Source: CAYRSS01 sp964426945 (GTDB taxonomy: Bacteria; Planctomycetota; Phycisphaerae; UBA1845). Taken from it: a stretch of DNA of 64,000 nucleotides. Where the stretch lies: positions 83,294-147,293 of the forward strand of contig CAYRSS010000005.1 of assembly GCA_964426945.1 (NCBI GenBank), written 5' to 3'. Numbering within the stretch: the stretch's first letter is position 1; each line of letters begins with the position of its first letter. The position numbers and the translations under genes were made by a program. Below the pieces are notes generated by a model. It did not search any database. It saw only the letters and a list, made by a program, of their open reading frames with translations, and was not told where the DNA came from. Below are positions 1-8,790 of the stretch, in pieces.

Positions 1-137
1 TGAGGACCGAAATGGAGGCCGAGTTCGACGAACTGAAGCGGATTCGAGCGGCAGCCGGACCGCACCGGTTACCGGCGCGCCCGCCCCGGAGCGCGCTACC
101 GCCGCGATACGACGCGTTGCTGCTTGATACCTGGTGA
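1..137 (+). CDS. C-terminal tail of an unidentified protein (partial)
   Basis: An open frame enters from the left edge in the frame of position 3 and ends at TGA 135-137. About 45 residues are visible: a charged start (RTEMEAEFDELKR) followed by a Pro/Arg-rich tail ending LLLDTW. An ATG lies at 12-14, but the frame is open upstream of it, so this is more likely the end of a longer gene. It faces the CoA-transferase gene, whose stop is 12 bases away. Too little is visible to name a family. Confidence 0.4.
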   Translation, partial: RTEMEAEFDELKRIRAAAGPHRLPARPPRSALPPRYDALLLDTW

Positions 138-149
138 GCTGCCGAGGGA

Positions 150-2036
150 CTACGCGGGCCGACGCTGCTCAGTGAAGGGGATTCGCAGCTCGTAGACACC
201 GTCGACCATGTCGCTTTCGACCGCGTAGCCGCACTTGTGGAAGATGCGGAGCATGCCGTGGTTCTGCACCAGCACGCTGGCAAAAAACCCGGCGATCCCC
301 TGCCGCCTGGCCGAGGCCAGCAGTTCGGTCATCAGCGCCGTACCCACGCCGCGGCGGTGCCAGTCGTCGCGCACCAGGAACGCCGCCTCGGCGAAGTTGG
401 TTCGCGTGTCCTTGAGATAGTGGGCCATGCCGATCATCTCGACGTCGTCGCCGCCGGAGCCGGTCAGCACCACGAGGGCCATGTCCTTGTCGTAGTCGAT
501 GCGCAGCAGGTCCTGGAGCTTCTCGTGCGGCATGGTCTGGATCAGGCGGAAGAACCGGCACTGCACCGACTCGGGGGTCAGGCGGTAGAACATGGTCCGC
601 ACGAGCGGCTCGTCCGAGAGCTTCAGCGGCCGGAGGAAGACGCGCGTCTTGCCGTCCTTGAGCGTGATCCATCGCTCCAGCTCTTCGGGATAGATCGGTG
701 CGTGAATCTGCGGCTCGATCTGGTCGGGGTACACGAGCTTGCGGGCCTTGGCCTCGGCCAGCAGCCACGGTCGGAACTTCGGGTGGGCGATTTCGATCAG
801 CGCCATGGCCCGTTCGCGCATCGTCCGGCCGTGCAGATACGCCGCGCCATACTCCGTCACCACGTAGTGTACGTCGCCACGGCTGGTCACGACACCGGCC
901 CCGGGCTTCAGGATCGGAGTGATGCGCGAAATCGTCTCACCCTCGGCGGTCGATGGCAGCGCGATGATCGGCTTACCCCCGCGCGAGCGCGCCGCACCGC
1001 GGACAAAGTCCACCTGTCCGCCGATGCCGCTGTAGAACATCTGCCCCAGCGAGTCGGCGCAGACCTGGCCCGTCAGATCGACCTCGATGGCCGCATTGAT
1101 CGAGATCATGCGGTCGTTCTGGGCGATGATGAACGGATCGTTCGTGTACTCAGTCGGGTGAAACTCCACCAGCGGGTTGTTGTGCAGGAAATCGTAGACC
1201 TTCCGTGAACCAAGCACGAAGCTCGCGATGATCTTGCCGCGGTGCAGGGTCTTGCGCGAACAATTCACCACGCCCGACTCAATGAGCGGGATCAGGCCGT
1301 CGCTGAACATCTCCGTGTGCACGCCGAGGTCGCGAAACTCGGTCAGAAAGTGCAGCACGGCGTCGGGGATCGTCCCGATCCCGAGTTGAAGGGTCGCGCC
1401 GTCCTCCACCAGTGCGGCGATGTGCCGCGCAATCCGGCGGGAGATCTCATCCGGCTGTCCCTGCGGGGCCTCGAGGATCGGATGATCGCACGCCACCAGC
1501 CGGTCGATCTCGCGAACGTGGATGAAGCAGTCGCCCAGCGCCCGGGGCATCTGCTCATTGACCTCCGCCACGACGATCCGGGCCGCCTCCGTGGCTGACT
1601 TCACGATGTCCGTCGACACGCCGAAGCTGCAGTAGCCGTGCTCGTCCGGCTCGCTGACCGAGATCAGGGCGACGTCGACCACGACCCGGCCGGTGCGGAA
1701 AAGCGCGGGCACCTCCGAAAGGAAAATCGGGGTGTAGTCGGCACGCCCCTCGGACACGGCGCCGCGGACATTGGGGCCGATGAAGTAGGCGTTGTGCCGG
1801 AACCGACTGCCCAGCTTCGGCTGCGCGTAGGGGGCGATGCCCAACGTAAGGATGTGGACGATCTCGTTATCGGACAGGTCCTCGCGCGACGTCAGCGCCT
1901 CGACCAGCGACTGCGGCTCGGCCGCCCCCGAGCCGACGAAGACCCGTTGCCCGGGCAGGACACATTGCACGGCATCCCGCGCCGTGAACACTTTGTCGCC
2001 GTAACGCTCACGCCAGTCCGGCATTCGCTCTCGCAT
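150..2036 (-). CDS. Acetyl-CoA hydrolase/CoA-transferase fused to a GNAT acetyltransferase
   Basis: The protein is 628 residues. Roughly residues 1-450 resemble the acetyl-CoA hydrolase/4-hydroxybutyrate CoA-transferase family, with QLGIGTIPDAVL, HTEMFSDGLIPL and a Gly-rich FYSGIGGQVDFV stretch. Residues from about 470 to the end form a GNAT domain with the acetyl-CoA-binding signature RRGVGTAL. The first part should move CoA between acyl-CoA and a carboxylate; the second may acetylate a protein lysine or small amine. The frame extends upstream to 2129, but the ATG at 2036 has GGAGG eight bases before it and is preferred. The fused arrangement is known from other bacteria; the substrate cannot be read from sequence. 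No operon partner is visible. Confidence 0.88.
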   Translation of the reverse strand: MRERMPDWRERYGDKVFTARDAVQCVLPGQRVFVGSGAAEPQSLVEALTSREDLSDNEIVHILTLGIAPYAQPKLGSRFRHNAYFIGPNVRGAVSEGRADYTPIFLSEVPALFRTGRVVVDVALISVSEPDEHGYCSFGVSTDIVKSATEAARIVVAEVNEQMPRALGDCFIHVREIDRLVACDHPILEAPQGQPDEISRRIARHIAALVEDGATLQLGIGTIPDAVLHFLTEFRDLGVHTEMFSDGLIPLIESGVVNCSRKTLHRGKIIASFVLGSRKVYDFLHNNPLVEFHPTEYTNDPFIIAQNDRMISINAAIEVDLTGQVCADSLGQMFYSGIGGQVDFVRGAARSRGGKPIIALPSTAEGETISRITPILKPGAGVVTSRGDVHYVVTEYGAAYLHGRTMRERAMALIEIAHPKFRPWLLAEAKARKLVYPDQIEPQIHAPIYPEELERWITLKDGKTRVFLRPLKLSDEPLVRTMFYRLTPESVQCRFFRLIQTMPHEKLQDLLRIDYDKDMALVVLTGSGGDDVEMIGMAHYLKDTRTNFAEAAFLVRDDWHRRGVGTALMTELLASARRQGIAGFFASVLVQNHGMLRIFHKCGYAVESDMVDGVYELRIPFTEQRRPA

Positions 2037-2343
2037 GCGTATCGCCTCCGCGTCGGACGCCCGGCCAGGAAGCCCGGCTGCCGTGCGTAATCTTGCACGT
2101 CGTGTGCCGCTCGCGCCGGATTGGCTCATGCGCGGCGATCCCGGGTGCCGATGCCACCCGTGGGGCCCGCCGCATTCGCCGCGGCGGTGGACTGCGTTTT
2201 CCCGCGGCGACTAGCGTGGTTTCTCGCAGGCGCTGCGCCCCGGCGGCAGGACAACGGGTATAACCCCCTGTCCGCGTTTCGCGCGGTATCTCCTTGTCGC
2301 CAGCCGCCGCGCAGGGCCTGCGCGGCCCGTTCAGGAATCCGGC
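2037..2343. other. Divergent intergenic region
   Basis: About 307 bases separate the divergent CoA-transferase and coiled-coil genes, so promoters for both should lie here. An imperfect palindrome near 2250-2274 (GGACAACGGG then TATAA then CCCCCTGTCC) contains a TATAAC that could be a -10 box or an operator. No convincing -35 partner is seen. Confidence 0.3.
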
Positions 2344-3066
2344 ATGAAGTGGGCTCGATCCATCGCCGCCGTCGGCCTGCTGGCCCTCGCCCTGATCCTT
2401 GGCGTCCAGCAGTTCTCCTCCAGCCGGCTGGCCCGGCAGGTGAGCGAGTTGGAAGCTGAGCGGGACGACCTCCTCGAGCGGATTGCCCGGCTGTGCGCTT
2501 CTCGCCGGGTCGCCCAGATCACCGTCCTGGACCAGTATGTCGACGACCTCGGCCGCACGTGCAGCCAGCTCCAGTGGCAGGAGATCCGCGACGACGGCCT
2601 CCTCGCCCCGCCCGTGCTGGTGAACACGGTCGGGCGAACCGTCTACTTTGAGGCCTTGGTTGTCAAGTTTGACCACGAACATGTCGCCGCGGGCGAGCCG
2701 GAGAACGGCCGCAGCCTGGCGGTCTTCCGCCGGGTGTTCGGCGAGCACCAGGCTCCGGAGGCTTCCACGGACGTCAGCGCCAACGCCGCGACGCTGATGG
2801 CCCTGAATGGCCCACTGGCTGGCGAGACCCGCCGCTGGGAGCAGTTCTGGCAGCTTCTTGAGGATCAGGAACTGGCCGCCCGTCACGGCGTCCGGTCGGC
2901 CCAGTGCGAGGCCGTCGGGGCGCCGCTTCGTGAGGGTCAGGTCTGGGAAGTGTCGCTCGACGCGGCGGGCGGGCTCAACCTGCGCAAGCGGGAGGAGCGG
3001 GTCAGTCTGCCACCCACGCTCGCCCAGGAACGCCGTGAAGCCCGCGGGGCGGGCGCCGGGCGCTGA
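2344..3066 (+). CDS. Membrane-anchored coiled-coil protein of unknown function
   Basis: The protein is 240 residues. An N-terminal hydrophobic segment (residues about 7-22) is followed at once by a heptad-like charged stretch (LARQVSELEAERDDLLERIARL). This looks like a signal anchor plus a short periplasmic coiled coil. The rest is soluble-looking and Trp-containing with a basic tail. No family is recognised. It converges on pilC, with only 16 bases between stops. The bitopic topology recalls pilus accessory proteins, but position alone does not make it part of the pilus operon because it is on the opposite strand. Confidence 0.7.
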   Translation: MKWARSIAAVGLLALALILGVQQFSSSRLARQVSELEAERDDLLERIARLCASRRVAQITVLDQYVDDLGRTCSQLQWQEIRDDGLLAPPVLVNTVGRTVYFEALVVKFDHEHVAAGEPENGRSLAVFRRVFGEHQAPEASTDVSANAATLMALNGPLAGETRRWEQFWQLLEDQELAARHGVRSAQCEAVGAPLREGQVWEVSLDAAGGLNLRKREERVSLPPTLAQERREARGAGAGR

Positions 3067-3082
3067 TCCGCATCGATTCTCC

Positions 3083-4300
3083 CTATCGCAGCGTGCGGGC
3101 GATGCTGAAAATCGGCAAGAGCATGGCCGCGGCGATCGTGCCGACGATTGAGCCGACGACGATGATCATCAGCGGCTCGATCAGGCGCGTGGCCGATGTG
3201 ATCCCTTCCTTGAGGTCGCGCTCTACCCAGTCGCTGATCCGCTGCATGACCGACCCGATCTCGCCCGATCGCTCGCCCGCTTCGATCGTCTGGGCCAGCG
3301 GACGGGGGAAAATCGGCGACTCGAGCAGTGCCGTGCTCAGCTGCTGGCCGCGCTGGATCTCGCGACTGACGTCGTCCCACATCTTCTCGTAGTAGTGGTT
3401 TCCGACAACACGGCGGGTGATGGCCACGGCGTCGAGCATGGACACACCCGAGCCGATCAGCGTGCCCAGCGTGTGCAGGCTGCGCGTCAGTGCCGCCTTG
3501 CGCATCATGCGGCCCAGAATCGGGAGGTTGAGCAGGATCCAGTGGCCCACGCGCCGCCCCGGCGCCGTGCGGAAGTACACCGTCGCGCCGATCACGGACG
3601 CCACGATCCCCCCGGTCCACCACGGCCAGTAGTTCGTCAGCCAGTTGCTGACGCCCACGACGAACTTCGTCGCGGCGGGCAGCATGTCCTCCTTGCCTGC
3701 ATACATCGTCGTGAACTTCGGTAGCATGTAGGTCATCAGGAAGATGACCACCCCGATCGCCAGCACGAGCAGTACCACGGGATAGGTCAGCGCCCCGCGG
3801 ACACGGGTGGCGATGTCACGCTGGTTGGCCAGGTAGGCCCCGATCCGCTCAAACGTCTCGCCGAGGCGGCCGGACATCTCGGCCGCGCGGATGAGGTTGA
3901 CGAAGAACGGGGTGAACACGCGGGGATGCCGGCTCAGGGAGTCTGACAGCGGCTCGCCCGACTCCACTCTGCGGCGGACGTCGGTCAGGACGCGCTTCAG
4001 CGCCCCCGGCGGCGACTGGCGGATGATGCCTTCCAGCGCCTCGGCCACGGGAACGCCCGAATCGAGCATCAGCGAGAGCTGGGCACAGAGGAAGATGAGG
4101 TCGGCCTTGCGCACGCGGCGCGAGCCGCCCGCCTCGATCACTTGGCGAACGTCACGGACCGCGCCGGCCTCGTCGAGGCGCACGATGAACTTGCCCTCGC
4201 GGCGCAGGCGCTGGGCGGCCTCGGTCGGCGAGGCGGCCACGACCTGGCCGCGGAGCGAGGCCCCGCCCGCGTCGCGTGCCACGTAGGTGAACGTCGCCAT
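3083..4300 (-). CDS. pilC: Type IV pilus inner-membrane platform protein PilC/GspF
   Basis: The protein is 405 residues, the usual family length. It opens with the PilC/GspF signature MATFTYVARD and has two tandem GspF domains. The first (about 70-190) contains FFVNLIRAAEMSGRLGE; the second (about 270-395) contains LAQTIEAGERSGEIGSV. Three hydrophobic segments lie near 170-190, 220-240 and 375-400. It forms the inner-membrane platform on which the PilB and PilT ATPases act. It is the last gene of the minus-strand pilus operon, three bases after pilT. Sequence alone does not separate a pilus from a type II secretion role; pilT next door favours a retractile pilus. Confidence 0.95.
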   Translation of the reverse strand: MATFTYVARDAGGASLRGQVVAASPTEAAQRLRREGKFIVRLDEAGAVRDVRQVIEAGGSRRVRKADLIFLCAQLSLMLDSGVPVAEALEGIIRQSPPGALKRVLTDVRRRVESGEPLSDSLSRHPRVFTPFFVNLIRAAEMSGRLGETFERIGAYLANQRDIATRVRGALTYPVVLLVLAIGVVIFLMTYMLPKFTTMYAGKEDMLPAATKFVVGVSNWLTNYWPWWTGGIVASVIGATVYFRTAPGRRVGHWILLNLPILGRMMRKAALTRSLHTLGTLIGSGVSMLDAVAITRRVVGNHYYEKMWDDVSREIQRGQQLSTALLESPIFPRPLAQTIEAGERSGEIGSVMQRISDWVERDLKEGITSATRLIEPLMIIVVGSIVGTIAAAMLLPIFSIARTLR

Positions 4301-4303
4301 CGG

Positions 4304-5425
4304 TTACTCCCAGGGTCGCGCCGAGCGCTTTCCGCCGCCCGCGAGTGCGGGCTCGGCCGGTTCACTCAAGCTGCGCTCCAGGCGATCAGGGTCCGCTGCC
4401 TTCTTGAGGGCTTCCTCGCGCGAGACCCGCCCCTGCTGGACCATGCGGGCCAGCGTCTGATCGAGCGTCTGCATGCCTCGGTTGGCGCCGGTCTCGACCA
4501 TGCCGTGAATCAGGTGCGTCTCGCCGTCGCGAATGGCACGGGCGATCGCCGGGTGATTGACCAGCACCTCGACGGCCACGGCCACGCCCCGTCCGTCGGC
4601 CGCAGGAAGGAGCGATTGGCAGACAATCGCTCGCAGCGCGCCGGCCAGCTGGATGCGGATCTGCGGCTGCTGCGCCGGTTCGAATACGTCCACCATACGT
4701 TCAACCGTCTGCGCGGCGCTGATCGTGTGCAGGGAGGCGAGCACGAGGTGGCCGGTCTCGGCCGCGGTCACCGCCGTGCGGATCGTCTCCAGGTCACGCA
4801 TCTCGCCGATCATGATGATGTCCGGCTTCTGGCGGACGATGTGGCGCAGGGCGTTGACGAACCCCGGCGAGTCGGAGCCGATCTCGCGCTGCTCGATCAC
4901 GCAGCGCTCGTTACGGAAGGCGTACTCGATCGGGTCTTCCAGCGTGATGATGTGCGCCGCCGTGCTGCGGTTGATCTCCTGGATCATCGCGGCCATCGTT
5001 GTGCTCTTACCAGAACCGGTGCCGCCGGTGATCAGTACGAGGCCCCGCGGCAGGCGCGCAAAGTCCGCCACCACGTCGGGCAGCCCCAGGCCAGCGAAGT
5101 CGGGCACGGCGTCGCGCACGAAGCGGATCGCCGCCGCCAGGGAGCCGCGCTGATAGTGGACGTTCACGCGGCAGCGGCCGATCTCGGCCGAGGCGATGGA
5201 GAAATCGACGTCGCGCTCCTGTTCGAGCCTGGCGCGCTGATGATCGTCCAGTATTTCGAGGATGAGGCTCGAAGCCTCTTCGGCGCTCAGCACCCGGTCG
5301 CCGAGCGGCTTCAGCCGCGCCGACACGTAGACACTTGGCGCCGATCCGGCGACGATCAGCAGGTCGGACGCCTGCAGGGCGTGGGCCTCCTTCAGCAGGC
5401 GCAGGCAGTTGGGTCCGATGGCCAT
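4304..5425 (-). CDS. pilT: Type IV pilus retraction ATPase PilT
   Basis: The protein is 373 residues, close to typical PilT. Walker A (GGTGSGKSTT) sits near residue 131, the Asp box contains EDPIEYAF, and Walker B is PDIIMIGEMRD. The His box is GHLVLASLHT. Near the C-terminus AIARAIRDGETH corresponds to the PilT-specific AIR motif needed for retraction. The N-terminus has ASDLLI in place of the usual HASDLHL. It should hydrolyse ATP to depolymerise the pilus at the PilC platform. It lies between pilB and pilC in the minus-strand operon. Confidence 0.95.
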   Translation of the reverse strand: MAIGPNCLRLLKEAHALQASDLLIVAGSAPSVYVSARLKPLGDRVLSAEEASSLILEILDDHQRARLEQERDVDFSIASAEIGRCRVNVHYQRGSLAAAIRFVRDAVPDFAGLGLPDVVADFARLPRGLVLITGGTGSGKSTTMAAMIQEINRSTAAHIITLEDPIEYAFRNERCVIEQREIGSDSPGFVNALRHIVRQKPDIIMIGEMRDLETIRTAVTAAETGHLVLASLHTISAAQTVERMVDVFEPAQQPQIRIQLAGALRAIVCQSLLPAADGRGVAVAVEVLVNHPAIARAIRDGETHLIHGMVETGANRGMQTLDQTLARMVQQGRVSREEALKKAADPDRLERSLSEPAEPALAGGGKRSARPWE

Positions 5426-5452
5426 CCGTTGATCCCCTTCATTTGGCTCGTG

Positions 5453-7189
5453 CTACTCGATTGTCTCGCGGAGCACATCTTCGTAGGTGACGAGCCCCTC
5501 GGCGGCTTTCTCCAGCCCATCCTGCCGCAGGGTCTTCATGCCGGCTCGCCGGGCCTGGGCACGGACCGCATCATCGGCCTCGCCACGCGATACCGCACTG
5601 CGGATGTCGTCGGAGATGACGAGCAGCTCGTAGATACCCACGCGCCCCTTGGTTCCCAGTTGATGACACGCCATGCAGCCGCGGCCGCGCGGCACGCCGT
5701 CAGCGTCAATCCCCAGCCGCTCCAGCGCCGTGCGCACGTGCGGCTGCGACTCTACCGTCGTCCGGCACTCTCCGCAGATCCGGCGGAGCAGTCGCTGGGC
5801 CAGCACAGATTCCACCGCGGCGCTGACGAGATAGGGCTCTACGCCCAGGTTCGCCAGGCGCGAGATGGCGCCCGGCGCGTCGTTCGTATGCAGCGTCGAC
5901 AGCACGAGGTGGCCGGTGAGCGCCGCCTGCACCGCGATCCGCGCCGTCTCGGTATCGCGGATCTCGCCGACCATGATCACGTCCGGATCCTGGCGCAGCA
6001 GGGCGCGCAGCGTCGAGGCGAATGTCAGGCCGATGCTTTCGCGCACCTGAAACTGGTTCACGCCGCGGAGGTTGTACTCGACCGGATCCTCGGCCGTGCA
6101 GATGTTGATCTCGGGACTGAGGATGAGATTCAGCGACGAATAAAGCGTGGTGCTCTTGCCGCTGCCGGTCGGTCCGGTGACCAGGATCAGGCCGTGCGGC
6201 AGGCGGATGGCGTGCTCGAACGCCTTGCGAAGCTCCGGGTTCATCCCGAGCTTGTCCAGCGGCACCTGGGCGTTGCGCATGTCAAGAACGCGCATCACCA
6301 CCTTCTCACCGAAGTTGTTGGGCAGCGTCGAAATGCGCAAATCGATCGGCCGATCGTCTATGATCATGCGGATCGCACCGTCCTGCGGCAGACGGCGCTC
6401 GGCGATGTTGAGCCCCGAGAGAATCTTGAGACGGGCAACCAGCGCCGCCGTAAGCTGATGCGGCGGTTTCATCTTCTCGTAGAGTCGTCCATCCAGCCGG
6501 AACCGGACGCGCAGCTCCCGCTCGCCCGGCTCGAAGTGCATGTCGCTGACGCCCTCGCGCACGGCCGACACGATCAGCTGCTGCACGAGCTTCACGACGG
6601 GTGAATCGGCCGTGTCGGCTTCCAGTTCGAGGGCTGCGGCGGATTCCTCGGGGCCCGTCTCGCCGGCCTTCTCAGCCTGCGCGAGGATCTCATCCATGGC
6701 CTGCGTGTCGGCCGGGCGCGTCCGCAGCGCCGCCTCGATGGCGGCGAGAATGTCGCCTTTCGGCGCAATCGCCACCTGGACGACGTGGCCAGTCCGGGCT
6801 GCCAGTTCCTCGACGAAGAAGACGTTCGACGCCTCCACCATCGCAATGGTCAGCACACCGTCGACGAGGAACAGGGGGACGGCGACGTTTGCGGCCAGTT
6901 CCTCACGCGGAAATGTCGCCACGACCGCCGGGTCGACAAGCTGCGGCGTGAGCCGCACGAAGGGCATGTCGTAGCCCGCGGCAAGGGCTTCGAGGATCTG
7001 GAGTTCCGAGCAGAAGCCGAGTTCGACCAGCACCTCACCCAGCAGCTTCCGCGAGGGCGACGCCTTCTGCGTCTCCAGCGCCTTGGCGAGCTGCGCCTGC
7101 GTAACGACCTTCTGCTCGACAAGCACCTCGCCCATGCGGCGAAGTCGCAGCGGCGGAGCGCCGGCGGGTGTGGCGGTGTGCGGAGTCAT
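5453..7189 (-). CDS. pilB: Type IV pilus assembly ATPase PilB/GspE
   Basis: The protein is 578 residues. An N-terminal MshEN-type region (about 20-150, RMGEVLVEQKVV then LLGEVLVELGF) is followed by the secretion ATPase core. Walker A is GPTGSGKSTTL near residue 340, Walker B is DPDVIMVGEIRD, and a tetracysteine zinc motif (CGEC then CMAC) lies near 455-505. It drives pilus extension; MshEN domains in relatives bind cyclic-di-GMP. The frame is open further upstream, but ATG 7189 begins seven bases after the STAS gene stop and is preferred. Confidence 0.95.
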   Translation of the reverse strand: MTPHTATPAGAPPLRLRRMGEVLVEQKVVTQAQLAKALETQKASPSRKLLGEVLVELGFCSELQILEALAAGYDMPFVRLTPQLVDPAVVATFPREELAANVAVPLFLVDGVLTIAMVEASNVFFVEELAARTGHVVQVAIAPKGDILAAIEAALRTRPADTQAMDEILAQAEKAGETGPEESAAALELEADTADSPVVKLVQQLIVSAVREGVSDMHFEPGERELRVRFRLDGRLYEKMKPPHQLTAALVARLKILSGLNIAERRLPQDGAIRMIIDDRPIDLRISTLPNNFGEKVVMRVLDMRNAQVPLDKLGMNPELRKAFEHAIRLPHGLILVTGPTGSGKSTTLYSSLNLILSPEINICTAEDPVEYNLRGVNQFQVRESIGLTFASTLRALLRQDPDVIMVGEIRDTETARIAVQAALTGHLVLSTLHTNDAPGAISRLANLGVEPYLVSAAVESVLAQRLLRRICGECRTTVESQPHVRTALERLGIDADGVPRGRGCMACHQLGTKGRVGIYELLVISDDIRSAVSRGEADDAVRAQARRAGMKTLRQDGLEKAAEGLVTYEDVLRETIE

Positions 7190-7196
7190 GAATCTG

Positions 7197-7532
7197 TCAT
7201 CCGAAACTGGCCAGAGCACCGTCGACGAACTCGTGAATCTCGAAGCGCCCGTCAAGTCGGGTGACGCGCATCACCGAGCGCAGTGTCGGCGAGAGTCCGG
7301 CGAGCTTCACCGTGCCGAGGCGCTCCTCGCTCCGCGCCAGCAGCCACGTCAGGCACTCGAGCCCGGCGCTGTCTACCCGACCGACCTGTGCCAAGTCTAC
7401 GACGTAGTCGCGCTCGTCGACGTTCAGCAGCCGCTCCGCCTCGCGGCGCAGGCTCCGCGCCGTGGTCGCGTCGAGGTCGCCCTCGACCTTCAACACCTGC
7501 ACGCCGCCAACGGTTTCCACCACGGTTGCCAA
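7197..7532 (-). CDS. STAS-domain protein (anti-sigma-factor antagonist type) inside the pilus operon
   Basis: With the TTG start at 7532 the protein is 111 residues and is essentially a single STAS domain. It has a GDLDATTARSL beta-alpha start and VDSAGLECL, where the Ser of the D-S-x-G loop is the usual phosphorylation site of SpoIIAA-like antagonists. The frame runs upstream through the TPR gene, but GGAGAG nine bases before TTG and the TPR stop at 7568 favour the short form. It lies between the TPR lipoprotein and pilB, with no kinase or sigma factor visible. A regulatory or scaffold role in pilus control is inferred. Confidence 0.82.
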   Translation of the reverse strand: MATVVETVGGVQVLKVEGDLDATTARSLRREAERLLNVDERDYVVDLAQVGRVDSAGLECLTWLLARSEERLGTVKLAGLSPTLRSVMRVTRLDGRFEIHEFVDGALASFG

Positions 7533-7567
7533 GGTTCTGTGCTCTCCGTAGACCGAGTCCGCGTCCG

Positions 7568-8767
7568 TCAGCCGCCGCGCGCTGCGCCAGCCGCCGCCCA
7601 GCCGCTTTGCGGATCCAGCTCGAGCGCACGCCGGAAGCGGGCATCGGCCGATTCGTCGCGTCCCAGCGCCTTCTGCACCTCCCCCATGAGGCAGAGCGCT
7701 TCCACGTCGTCCGGGCGGATCTCCAGCACGCGGCGCAGCGACAATTCCGCGGCGGCGTACTCGCGACGCTTCCACTGCAGCGCCGCCCGGGTGATCCACA
7801 GCTCCGGGTCGGCGGGCGTCGACTGCTGCGCGAGGTGCAGGCTGCGCAGCGCCGTCAGTTCGTCGTTCATCATCAGGCTCGCCCGGGCCAGCAGCACCAG
7901 AGCCGGCGCATCCCCGGGGTGCCGCGCCAGGCCGGACGAGAGCGTCCGGCAGGCCTTCTCCGCCCGCCCCAGGCGCATCTGGCAGACGGCCAGCCCGCGG
8001 TACGCGGCCACGCTCGCCGGCATGGCCTCGTCGGTCGCGCCGGTAAGCCCTTCGAGCACGCGCGCCGCCTCAACGTAGCGTCCCGCCCGCACCAGCGCGA
8101 GGCCATACGCCTCGACGCACTGCGGATCGTCGGGCATGGCCGCCGCCGCACGGCCCAGCCACAGCAGCATCGATTCCTCGTCGCCGCGCAGCGCCGCGAT
8201 CTGGCCCGAGAGCAGGCTCAGGACCGGGTCGCTGCCGAGCTGTCTTCGCTGATCGGTCACCAGCAGTTCGGCCTCGTCGAGGCGATCGAGCGCCACGAGG
8301 CACTCGGCCTCGGCGACGACGTAGTCGATCTCCGTCGCGTCCTGCCGACGGGCGGACCGGAACGCCTCCAGGGCCTGTTCCGGTCGGTCACGCCGCTCGA
8401 GGATCACGCCGCGCGTGTACTTGAGCGCCGCGCTGCCCATGCCGCGGGACTCCGCCAGGTCGATCGCCTGTTCGGCTTCGGGCAGGCGGTTCATTTCGAG
8501 GTAGGCGCGGGCGAGGATCAGGTAGCCCTCGGCGCGGTCCGGATCGAGCCCGATGACCTCGGAAGCGGTGGCAATCGCCGCCTCCGGGTTGCCGGCGCTG
8601 TACTGCTGGCTCGCGAGCTGAACTTTCACCCCCGCGCGGACCTTCTTCCAATGATCCTGGGCCTGCGACGAGGCCGTCTTGTGCGAGAGGCGCTGACATC
8701 CCGCGAACATGAGGGACGCGGCGCTCAGCGCCGCCAGGCATCCGTGCATCAGGAGCTTGCTGTTCAT
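7568..8767 (-). CDS. TPR-repeat lipoprotein of the pilus operon
   Basis: The protein is 399 residues. A lipoprotein signal (hydrophobic core then LMFAGC, Cys near residue 24) is followed by TPR-like helical pairs almost to the end, with typical phrases such as AEGYLILARAYLEMN and AEQAIDLAESRG. ATG 8767 is preceded by AAGGAAGGA. By position, immediately after the secretin gene, it may act as a pilotin/PilF-like assembly factor, but it is longer than PilF (about 250 residues) and has more repeats. The role is inferred from context. Confidence 0.85.
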   Translation of the reverse strand: MNSKLLMHGCLAALSAASLMFAGCQRLSHKTASSQAQDHWKKVRAGVKVQLASQQYSAGNPEAAIATASEVIGLDPDRAEGYLILARAYLEMNRLPEAEQAIDLAESRGMGSAALKYTRGVILERRDRPEQALEAFRSARRQDATEIDYVVAEAECLVALDRLDEAELLVTDQRRQLGSDPVLSLLSGQIAALRGDEESMLLWLGRAAAAMPDDPQCVEAYGLALVRAGRYVEAARVLEGLTGATDEAMPASVAAYRGLAVCQMRLGRAEKACRTLSSGLARHPGDAPALVLLARASLMMNDELTALRSLHLAQQSTPADPELWITRAALQWKRREYAAAELSLRRVLEIRPDDVEALCLMGEVQKALGRDESADARFRRALELDPQSGWAAAGAARGG

Positions 8768-8790
8768 GTCAGGGGTCCTTCCTTGGCCGG

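Noticed and set aside
4142..6604. Very long open frame antisense to pilT and pilB.
   Set aside because: GC-rich coding DNA commonly gives long antisense frames; the translation has no family features and the sense strand encodes clear ATPases.
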